Assembly: GCA_031277995.1 (NCBI GenBank)
Contig: JAITLH010000081.1
Span: 1 to 21,236, forward strand
Source: Deltaproteobacteria bacterium
GTDB taxonomy: Bacteria; Desulfobacterota; Desulfarculia; Adiutricales; Adiutricaceae
DNA length: 21,236 bases
Direction of reading: 5' to 3'
Shown: one piece after another, positions 16,701 to 21,236 of the stretch
Layout of the letters: each line of letters opens with the position of its first letter
Position numbering within the stretch: the first letter of the stretch is position 1
Translations under genes and position numbers: made by a program
Notes under the pieces: model-generated
Database searches by the model: none
What the model saw: only the letters and a program-made list of their open reading frames with translations
Told to the model about the DNA's origin: nothing

Positions 16701-16902
16701 CCCCATCGTGGCCATGACCGCCCACGCCATGAGCGGCGACCGGGAACTTAGCCTCAAATCCGGCATGAACGATCACGTCAACAAACCCATCGACGTCAAC
16801 GAGCTCTTCAAAGCCATCGCCAAATGGCTCCCCGCCAACAAAACCCCCGCCGCCTCGGGCGAGGTCCCAAGCGACTCCAAGATCGGCTCGACCGGCGTCT
16901 AA
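13750..16902 (+). CDS. Cytoplasmic hybrid histidine kinase, PAS domains and two receivers
   Basis: This 1050-residue sensor kinase has no membrane segment. Layout: N-terminal lead (1-50); an Asn/Pro/Gly/Ser low-complexity linker (58-104); a PAS-like domain (about 140-245); a second (about 262-380); a third (about 395-497); a coiled coil; HisKA with the phosphoacceptor H527 in SHEIRTPMNAIIG; HATPase_c with N-box NNLISNSIKF (639-648), DSGIGM (676-681) and GGTGLGL (705-711); receiver 1 (762-885) with D767/D768, D817 and K868; and receiver 2 (910-1025) with E916/D917, D960 and K1012. All key phosphorelay residues are present in both receivers. No HPt domain is attached, so an external HPt or regulator is expected. 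The ATG is the first start after an in-frame stop at 13741, without a clear ribosome binding site. It follows the LysM gene by 140 bp. The downstream partner is unknown. Confidence 0.94.
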   Translation: MVWHFSLNSQDDTLPLSTQARLLTAVGLAQVELTITRVPPKPEPESCAPTKPSAPAASPNANPNANPGSNPGANPGSNASPNNPSPNNPGAGNPSPSPASNQEPSQTLTLVGGKDAGSEAGQARHASQGVLDPPVEESDWRFEFEYDQTLLRLIGEDDDFVPRTPEAFYNGYLHYQDQDAIVKIVGDLLHNREDGFELSHLLWDSNLGAFRKAFSVGAVSERTSDRIKVTILTRHDQSQESTYLFNQGDVQYQSGELTSDEICNYQLMLDSMPMACSLWDRELKQIDCNRAVIPIFGIPDKRSYFDYFPTLSPPFQPDGRLSEEAFPKYIQKAFDEGQINFEWLFQNINGDAIQSEVFLVKVDGPDDDLILCYFRDMRKLRAVEAQVERERILLQKILDNSPVAFLISVDGDIRFITPFARQTLGLNINESILKIYADADEAERVMRTLERKGKLAWQEVQVLDHHGEIRHMLVNAFKSEYGGDIGLMFWLMDVTEMAEKERALSEAREAAEASTRSKSEFLANMSHEIRTPMNAIIGLSHLCLQTELDTQQYEYVYRTQTAAKTLLRIINDILDFSKIEAGKMEMEQIEFRLDEIISETMEMQSLKAAEKGLEFYLDIPEVMPQTVVGDPVRLAQVLNNLISNSIKFTATGEIGVKVELLEEITQTCTLRFTVMDSGIGMTPEQISHLFTPFTQADTSTTRKYGGTGLGLTISKRLVEMMQGQVWCESTPNKGSTFTFTVRFGLTRPWVPETKAPPYKDYHALAVDDNPSALQILTKNLTNLGFKVSKAVSGEAAVTRITSIKDKNEKLPDLVVIDYQMTGITGLEAWQTICKTMPKAVGILTVNGLCPHELQTEAKEAGFKAVISKPLSLNSLTGTLSGLLDKVPQAPKARKRSRSEASELVAHLKGSLILLVEDNEVNQLVATSILKKAGFTVKVANNGKEAIDMIQREPYELVLMDIQMPEMDGLEATRIIRGMNGYSTIPIVAMTAHAMSGDRELSLKSGMNDHVNKPIDVNELFKAIAKWLPANKTPAASGEVPSDSKIGSTGV
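13921..14061 (+). repeat. Coding minisatellite in the kinase N-terminal linker
   Basis: Degenerate units of about 12 bp (AATCCNNNNGCC-like) encode Asn-Ala-Asn-Pro and Gly-Ser-Asn-Pro type steps over residues 58-104. The period is a multiple of three, so unit gain or loss keeps the frame and would only change linker length. Confidence 0.75.
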
Positions 16903-16945
16903 CCCACCTCCCTGCCCCGAGCGGGGTGGGGTTGGTTAGACGCCG
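16893..16945 (+). terminator. Long hairpin spanning the kinase stop codon
   Basis: CGGCGTCTAACC (16893-16904) and GGTTAGACGCCG (16934-16945) are perfect 12-bp arms that include the TAA stop. The interior adds a GC-rich stem around CCCC-GAGC-GGGG (to about nine pairs with G-U). What follows is an A-run, not a T-run, so it may stabilise the mRNA end or end transcription by another route. Confidence 0.6.
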
Positions 16946-16967
16946 TTAAAAAAAAGAGCGCTCCTTT

Positions 16968-17020
16968 GGCCATCGGCCGGGCTTTTTTGGCCATTGGCCG
17001 GGCTTTTTTGGCCATTGGCC
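16968..17020 (+). repeat. 21-bp tandem repeat, 2.5 copies
   Basis: Units 16968-16988 and 16989-17009 differ at one position; a half unit follows at 17010-17020. Each is GGCC-AT(C/T)-GGCC, then GGGC and six T. The GGCC/GGCC hairpin with a following T-run makes serial weak terminators for the plus-strand kinase transcript a reasonable guess. Confidence 0.85.
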
Positions 17021-17232
17021 GCCCAAAATCCAACCCGCTTACCTTGGGCCCTCCACCTCGACCAGAGGTCCCCATTTTTTTGGCCCGTAAACGGGTCTAA
17101 TGGCCTCCCAGAGCTCTTCAAAACCCTTGACCCCACTCTTTATACCCACCCGGCCGCGAAACCCCGCCGCGGGGCTATTTTGCCCGTTGGCCGACTTAGG
17201 GTGAGTTAGGCCCAAGGGAGGCTCACCCGCCT

Positions 17233-17266
17233 GGCTAGCTAACTTAGCTAGCTAATTTAGCTAGCC
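17233..17266. repeat. 34-bp near-perfect palindrome of TAGCTAA/TTAGCTA words
   Basis: GGCTAGCTAAC at the left mirrors TTAGCTAGCC at the right, with a single mismatched pair over 34 bp. Internally it is also a direct repeat of AGCTAA(C/T)TTAGCT. It lies about 75 bp upstream of the transposase fragment start. Confidence 0.85.
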
Positions 17267-17340
17267 TGGCGCTTTCCTCGCGCTTACCTTGGCCATTAAA
17301 CGTTAGAAGGCCTAACCTTGGCCCGGGAGGAGGATTCGCC

Positions 17341-17625
17341 TTGCCGCGCGTTGCGAAAACCCCAGAGTATACCGCCGAGATCTTGGAAACCTTACGGGAC
17401 TGGGCCTCCGGTAACGCGGCTAAGGCCAGGCTCGTTGAAAGGGCCAAAATCATCCTAAAGTCCATTAATGGCCAAACCGACGCCTCGATTGCCCAAGACC
17501 TTTGAAGCGTTGAAGATACTTTCAAGCGGGCGGTTGCCAGATTTCGTAAATTTAAACGAAATCGAAAGCTCTTAGCCAACTCAAACAGCAGCCTAATTCT
17601 AGGCAACAAGGATCGTTTCATCTAA
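17341..17625 (+). pseudogene. Interrupted N-terminal fragment of an IS630-type transposase
   Basis: Translation from TTG at 17341, preceded by a strong ribosome binding site (GGGAGGAGG, about 8 bp upstream), gives 54 codons resembling the N-terminal helix-turn-helix of IS630-family DDE transposases: TLRDWASGNAAKARLVERAKIILKSINGQTDASIAQDL. An in-frame TGA at 17503-17505 interrupts it; the same frame resumes with SVEDTFKRAVARFRKFKRNRKLLANS and ends at TAA 17623-17625. The intact family pattern is IA..L.VS..TV..W..RF, so the TGA falls inside the recognition helix region. The catalytic DDE domain is absent from the window. Flanking 13-bp direct repeats (17221-17233 and 17644-17656) may be related to its insertion. 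A minus-strand frame over the same span is a shadow. The family call rests on pattern alone. Confidence 0.72.
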
Positions 17626-17704
17626 AGTTAGGTGGGTGATTTAGCCCACCCGCCTGAATAATTTCATTTTTTTAGCGGCAAAGAGGACCGCAGGGTGGGA
17701 TTTT

Positions 17705-18700
17705 ATGGTTATGAAACTCAAAAGATTATCGCTATCAGTTTCGGCGTTCCTTGTCCTTATCGCGACAACGGGCGTTTTCGCTAAAGACGCGGTGGAAACG
17801 AGGCAGGCTGTGGGAACATATTTGACGGTAGACAGTTATGTGCGCGACATTGTGAATCATCCGGCGTTTGATGGTTTCGGCGAGTTATTGCTGACCCGCG
17901 ATGACAATTCGTCGTATTATGACACGCGGCTTTCAAACGCCGCGGTACTCTTGCCTTATCATCAAAATGTCGTCCCAGCCGATATAGTTGCCGCGCTCAA
18001 TTTTATGATTGACGAAGCGAACGGCGGCAAAGAAATCTTTTATGATTTTTACACGGCAACACAAAAACAGGCCGACGACTCAAAAAAAAACACGGGGCTT
18101 TTCTTTTTCAGAGGAAAACCGGGCGCTCCCTTTGCGATAATCAGTCCGGGCGGGGGGTTTTCTTACGTCGGTTCTCTTCACGAAGGTTTTCCGATTGCGC
18201 GTGAGATTAAGGATCATGGGTATAACGCTTTTGTCATCCGGTACCGCATAGGCGGCGAGCGTATCGCGTGCGAGGATTTAGCGGCGGCGATCTCCTATAT
18301 TTTATTAAACGCGGCCGCCCTAAACGTCAGCTCGCGAAATTATTCGCTTTGGGGTGGTTCGGCCGGAGCGCGTATGGCCGCCCGGTTAGCTTCTTACGGA
18401 ACAGGGGCTTACGGAGGAAAAAATCTGCCGCCCCCCGTCACGGCTGTCATTGCCTACACAGGACATACGGATTGGACTCGTAATGACCCGCCAACCTTCA
18501 CGATTGTGGGGGAACGGGATGGGATCGCCAATCACGCCGTCATGGAACGGAGGGTAAACGCGATGAAAGCGGCGGGTATTGACACAAAATTTCATAAATA
18601 CCCTGGCCTCGGACATGGCTTCGGAGCTGGAACCGGCACGGCTGCCCAAGGCTGGGTGGCAAACGCTGTCAGATTTTGGGAAAGCCACCTAGCCAAGTGA
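17705..18700 (+). CDS. Secreted alpha/beta-hydrolase, esterase-like
   Basis: This 331-residue protein has a signal peptide (basic MVMKLKR, hydrophobic 9-25, cleavage after VFA at about 26) and is predicted to be periplasmic or secreted. It shows the oxyanion motif SPGGGFSYVGS (147-157), the nucleophile elbow GGSAG (217-221, S219), an acid in GERDGIAN (D272) and the histidine in GLGHGFG (H304): a complete Ser-Asp-His triad in family order. The BD-FAE/acetylxylan-esterase and lipase-like hydrolases share this arrangement, so ester hydrolysis on a carbohydrate or small ester is likely, but the substrate is unknown. Codon use (more GCG and AT-ending codons, less GCC) differs from the kinase and LysM genes, suggesting transfer. 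A GGGTGGG stretch serves the ATG at 17705; ATG 17711 is an alternative. It stands alone 80 bp downstream of the transposase remnant. Confidence 0.88.
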   Translation: MVMKLKRLSLSVSAFLVLIATTGVFAKDAVETRQAVGTYLTVDSYVRDIVNHPAFDGFGELLLTRDDNSSYYDTRLSNAAVLLPYHQNVVPADIVAALNFMIDEANGGKEIFYDFYTATQKQADDSKKNTGLFFFRGKPGAPFAIISPGGGFSYVGSLHEGFPIAREIKDHGYNAFVIRYRIGGERIACEDLAAAISYILLNAAALNVSSRNYSLWGGSAGARMAARLASYGTGAYGGKNLPPPVTAVIAYTGHTDWTRNDPPTFTIVGERDGIANHAVMERRVNAMKAAGIDTKFHKYPGLGHGFGAGTGTAAQGWVANAVRFWESHLAK

Positions 18701-18825
18701 CGTTCTCCAACACTACGACTATAACCCTGATATTGAAAGTGACATTTGTATTTAGTAATATTGTCGTTCAAAAAAGTGAGCATAGCATTAATAAGTTGGG
18801 AAGAACGCTAAATATTAGAAACAAA

Positions 18826-18907
18826 AATAGGGCTTTGGGCGTATGAGTTTGCCCCTAAAAGACCACAATAGGACTTTAGGCTTATGAGTTTGCCCCTAAA
18901 AGACCTC
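18826..18907 (+). repeat. 41-bp tandem direct repeat, two copies
   Basis: Units 18826-18866 and 18867-18907 share TATGAGTTTGCCCCTAAAAG plus ACC exactly (23 bp) and differ at three positions in the AATAGG(G/A)CTTT(G/A)GGC lead. They lie outside any supported gene. Confidence 0.88.
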
Positions 18908-18937
18908 TCTGATCGTTTCAGCGTTGAAAACGTTTAA

Positions 18938-19060
18938 ATGGATACGTTGAAGATTATTGCCGTTGTCTTTATGCCGCTGGGTTTGAGCTATTTCGATACC
19001 GCTTACCTATCGGGCTCAGGTGGGGCCACGCTAAAGCTTAATATTCTGAGCGCGCCCTGA
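18938..19060 (+). CDS. Short unrecognised ORF, possibly a gene fragment
   Basis: ATG to TGA gives 40 residues: MDTLKIIAVVFMPLGLSYF then DTAYLSGSGGATLKLNILSAP. It has a hydrophobic patch (residues 6-18), no convincing ribosome binding site and no recognised family. Its codon use resembles that of the neighbouring island genes. It may be a relic of a longer gene or chance. Confidence 0.2.
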   Translation: MDTLKIIAVVFMPLGLSYFDTAYLSGSGGATLKLNILSAP

Positions 19061-19206
19061 ATAATAACGTATTTTAAAGATTAATTGGGTGAGTAAAAGA
19101 AGAATGTTTGGTTTATCTAGTGCTTAAAACGAATTATTTTGAAGCAAGGGAGATTGGGGGAACCGGGACGGTAAAGAAAGGGCGGGCGAAGGCGGGGGTC
19201 ATTAAA

Positions 19207-19285
19207 CGCGTGGCAATTATCGCTTAAATTGCATATCATGATGCGGGTAACAAAACAATAAAAAGAAAAGCGACATTGCCACGCG
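19207..19285. mobile_element. 79-bp element with terminal inverted repeats, MITE-like
   Basis: The left end CGCGTGGCAATTATCGCTT (19207-19225) and the right end AAAGCGACATTGCCACGCG (19267-19285) pair over 11 perfect outer bases, then over six more after a one- or two-base bulge. The 41-bp interior is non-coding. Outside, TTAAA on the left and GTCTT on the right show no obvious target duplication. This structure fits a deletion derivative of an insertion sequence, or a strong hairpin. No family could be named. Confidence 0.5.
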
Positions 19286-19689
19286 GTCTTATCTTACCGC
19301 GATTATTTGAAATTTTCAACCTCTGGGCCTTATTTTTTGCGGGGCAAAAGAGTTAAAAAAACATGGGAAAATAGTTTCTAATTTAAATACTATAAAGATT
19401 ATATGTTATTTTACTTAAATTTATTTAATATAGAGACTATTTTTTAATATAACTGCGTATATAATTATGTTAAATGATATATTTTTTAATAATTAAATAT
19501 ATATATACAGTTATAGGCTAGACGTTAAAAAATTGTCAGTAAATTTATTTATTTACTCGATATGTATCCATTTTTTCTCATATATATCCTAATAAAAAAA
19601 CAAAAAAAATCAAGTCTCCTAAACAATGGCGTAAAAAGATGGGTCAAGACACCTTGTAAATTAGGTCAAATTTGTGGTTAGACAATTTT

Positions 19690-20517
19690 TCAAAAAAATT
19701 TTGGACGATTTTGCCCCGCTTCAGGGGCGTCAAGAAGTGGCTTTTTCTCTTCGCGATTATTATTGGGGCTTTCGTCAAGCGCCCACGCCCGCTTTTTGCT
19801 GTCCCAAACCTCCCCTTTGAGGGTCGGCTCCATAAAGGGAGCTAAAAAAGCCGTCAAATACCCATACGCTTCTTCGAAACTCGGTTTCGCGTCTATCCGG
19901 TTCAATTTTTCAAAGGCATGTTCCACATCCTCGCGGCGCTTAGTAAATACCTCGAATGTACCAATCGAGAGGTTTTCCTTCTTCCATATCTCGCATAGCT
20001 CCGACCTTTTAATTATCGCGCAATGGGCGAGCGCGTAAAGATCAACCAAGTCTTTCGCCCGCCGGCATATTTTATCCGAGGAAACCGCGTTGATTTTATC
20101 GCTTATGACGCTGTTGGGCGTGACGCCCCGGAAGGTGACATTGCCGAATTGATATATCCGGCTGTCGACCACCGGCCCCATATTAACGTCAATCATCAGT
20201 TTCTTGTGCCCATTGGCGTCAAAGATTCTGAAACCCCCCGCTTGATTTTCGCCGTATTCGCGTTTGATGACGGCCGTCAGACCAAACCCGGCGAGGGCGC
20301 GGTTAAGCGTCTCCTTTAAGCGTTCCATCGAGGGCGGTTTCGCGTCTACCCAATTTAGGTCAATGTCTCTTGTTTCCCGCGTGAAATCATCGAAGTGATT
20401 CTCCTGGAGAATCAGTTTCGTAATCATTGCCCCCTTATACACGATAGGCACTCCGACGCTTACGATCGCGCCCATGACCTCGTACATTAGCTTTTCGCTT
20501 TCCGTGAATCTATCCAT
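19690..20517 (-). CDS. AbiEii-type nucleotidyltransferase toxin (type IV TA)
   Basis: This 275-residue protein belongs to the AbiEii/AbiGii toxin family, nucleotidyltransferase-fold proteins that act as bacteriostatic toxins and in phage abortive infection; related enzymes modify tRNA 3' ends. Motif I is recognisable as VYKGAMITKLIL then TRDIDLNW, with the metal-binding pair D51/D53 and a third acid in LMIDVN (D110). The family-typical C-terminal motif DKINAVSSDKICRRAKDLVDLYAL (140-163) is complete. One oddity is KGA in place of the usual KGG/GS after the strand. A charged tail (about 243-275) follows the domain. The ATG overlaps the antitoxin stop by 8 bp (ATGGATAG), the classic coupled antitoxin-toxin order. 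Low GC and distinct codon use indicate an acquired module. Toxicity is inferred from the family only. Confidence 0.88.
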   Translation of the reverse strand: MDRFTESEKLMYEVMGAIVSVGVPIVYKGAMITKLILQENHFDDFTRETRDIDLNWVDAKPPSMERLKETLNRALAGFGLTAVIKREYGENQAGGFRIFDANGHKKLMIDVNMGPVVDSRIYQFGNVTFRGVTPNSVISDKINAVSSDKICRRAKDLVDLYALAHCAIIKRSELCEIWKKENLSIGTFEVFTKRREDVEHAFEKLNRIDAKPSFEEAYGYLTAFLAPFMEPTLKGEVWDSKKRAWALDESPNNNREEKKPLLDAPEAGQNRPKFF

Positions 20518-20950
20518 GGGTGTAAAATTCCACCGCCCAATCCTTCATGGCTTCGAAGCGGTCGGCATACCGCGGATCGATTATCAATCCGTCAAAACTG
20601 CGGCCGTTGTCATGGTAGTAATCGGAGAGCGCCTGGGCCAGGGACGACTCGTCAATGATGTCAAAGTCTCTGAGCATGTCGTTGACCGTTTGGTTTAGCG
20701 AAGTGCAGCGCAATCCGTCGATTTCCACGATGTCAAGGGAATCGAAATTGTCGATTAAAAAATAATTGATGTTTTCGTATGGCCCAAGCTGGGTGACATA
20801 AGCGTCGATTTTTGTCTCCCTGACGTAACCGTCGAACCAGCCGAGTAATTCCAGCGCGGAGGTATGGCTCAAAACAAGGTCCAAGCCGCTTAAGACGTCG
20901 ACGAACCACTCTTGGTGCGACGTGTAATCGCTGCTATCTTTAATGCGCAT
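20510..20950 (-). CDS. Short AbiEi-type antitoxin (type IV TA)
   Basis: I chose the ATG at 20948-20950 (146 residues) and not an upstream ATG at 20989, because AAGGGAG lies 9 bp before it. The protein matches the C-terminal domain of AbiEi antitoxins: LVLSHTSALELLGWFDGYVRETKIDAYV (25-52), a middle VEIDGLRCTSLNQTVNDMLRDFD segment (75-97), and SSLAQALSDYYHD (102-114). Usual AbiEi proteins carry an N-terminal winged-helix domain of about 80-90 residues that binds the operon promoter; here only about 25 residues precede the SHTSAL motif, so that domain is missing. It lies immediately upstream of and overlaps the toxin gene. It should neutralise the toxin without direct DNA contact, but autoregulation by this protein is doubtful. 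Confidence 0.8.
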   Translation of the reverse strand: MRIKDSSDYTSHQEWFVDVLSGLDLVLSHTSALELLGWFDGYVRETKIDAYVTQLGPYENINYFLIDNFDSLDIVEIDGLRCTSLNQTVNDMLRDFDIIDESSLAQALSDYYHDNGRSFDGLIIDPRYADRFEAMKDWAVEFYTHG

Positions 20951-20989
20951 AATCCGAATCTCCCTTCCTGGTCGGGGCCAACACCCCAC

Positions 20990-21236
20990 CGGTTAATCAT
21001 TTTATCATTTAATGCGATTTTTTTTCAAGCGCCATGCCGTAACCCAGCGGGGCAAAAACGTCAAATTTTGGATAGCTGAGACAATTACTATTAAAATTTA
21101 TTTTATAATACGTAAACAATTATATTGATCTCCTTAAAAAATAGTAAGAGGGCAAAAAATTTTTAATTTTAACGGTTCTTTATATTAACAGAATGTAATA
21201 TAACTATATTTTACTGTATTGTGCTACTAAGTTATT
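20990..21236. other. AT-rich right edge, no gene seen
   Basis: Apart from the toxin-antitoxin promoter, this stretch is AT-rich with no open frame of note. It resembles the AT-rich DNA on the other side of the toxin-antitoxin pair. Confidence 0.5.
21000..21028 (-). promoter_or_regulatory. Probable promoter of the toxin-antitoxin operon
   Basis: On the minus strand TTGAAA (-35, 21023-21028) is followed after 16 bp by GATAAA (21001-21006), or after 17 bp by ATAAAA, in AT-rich DNA about 50 bp before the antitoxin start codon. A ribosome binding site AAGGGAG lies at about 20960-20966. Confidence 0.5.

Larger units (their letters stand above)
16903..17340. other. Intergenic region with several repeats and hairpins
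   Basis: No gene is seen. After the stop-codon hairpin come the palindrome GAGCGCTC, 21-bp tandem repeats (16968-17020), a GC hairpin CCCCG-CCG-CGGGG (17162-17174) followed by CTATTTT, an inverted repeat GGGTGAG/CTCACCC (17199-17228) and a 34-bp near-palindrome (17233-17266). Open frames here are composition shadows. Confidence 0.6.
17221..17656. repeat. 13-bp direct repeats flanking the transposase fragment
   Basis: GCTCACCCGCCTG (17221-17233) and GCCCACCCGCCTG (17644-17656) differ at one base. Each is the right arm of its own inverted repeat: GGGTGAG/CTCACCC on the left (17199-17228) and GGTGGG/CCCACC on the right (17631-17650). They bracket the transposase remnant and could be element ends or a duplicated target. 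Confidence 0.6.
18701..19689. other. AT-rich intergenic region with mobile-element-like repeats
   Basis: It contains a 41-bp direct repeat pair (18826-18907), a short frame (18938-19060) and a terminal-inverted-repeat element (19207-19285), followed by very AT-rich DNA (about 19370-19610) with runs of ATATAT. A hairpin CGCGGT-8-ACCGCG lies at about 19282-19301. I see no further gene. The composition differs sharply from the left two thirds of the window. Confidence 0.65.

Noticed and set aside
17503..17505. In-frame TGA as selenocysteine or recoded codon
   Set aside because: The gene is a truncated transposase fragment without catalytic domain; decay is simpler, and no SECIS-like hairpin was evident.
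17244..17621. Minus-strand 125-residue frame over the transposase remnant
   Set aside because: The opposite strand gives a recognisable IS630-type N-terminus with a strong ribosome binding site; this is its shadow.

Overview
The window looks like part of a Gram-negative bacterial chromosome. The evidence is several Sec-type signal peptides on predicted periplasmic proteins, a chemoreceptor with a periplasmic domain, and an LprI-type protein. The combination of a V4R sensor protein, a GGDEF enzyme, a multi-PAS hybrid kinase and a chemoreceptor ending in an acidic-aromatic tail would fit Desulfobacterota (the former deltaproteobacteria). That placement is an inference with low confidence, because no rRNA or tRNA is present to support it. 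Coding density is low: long intergenic stretches carry many unrelated tandem repeats and hairpins.

Region 1 (1-3073, minus strand) is a probable operon read right to left: an LprI/DUF1311 secreted protein, a small secreted protein resembling the VasI family, tadA (tRNA adenosine deaminase, overlapping the previous gene by 16 bp), and hisD (histidinol dehydrogenase, cut by the left edge just before its last zinc ligand).

Region 2 (about 3100-4970) holds no convincing gene. It has GC-rich minisatellites, hairpins and a strongly G-skewed tract.

Region 3 (4969-16902, plus strand) is a signalling block: a stand-alone V4R sensor protein, a diguanylate cyclase, a chemoreceptor, then 1.87 kb of repeat-rich non-coding DNA, a large LysM envelope protein and a 1050-residue cytoplasmic hybrid histidine kinase with two receiver domains. 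A plausible reading is that small-ligand sensing, c-di-GMP, chemotaxis and envelope functions are co-located here, but the genes are separated by gaps that argue against one transcript.

Region 4 (about 16900-21236) looks like an acquired island. It contains an interrupted N-terminal fragment of an IS630-type transposase, a secreted alpha/beta-hydrolase with different codon usage, AT-rich DNA with direct and inverted repeats resembling mobile-element ends, and a type IV (AbiE) toxin-antitoxin pair whose antitoxin lacks the usual N-terminal DNA-binding domain.

The most unusual features are the several locus-specific tandem repeat families (83, 56, 41, 21, 17 and 15/18 bp), a perfect 19-bp inverted repeat inside a coding sequence, a long hairpin spanning the kinase stop codon, a repeat array that begins inside the last codons of the chemoreceptor gene, and the short AbiEi antitoxin.
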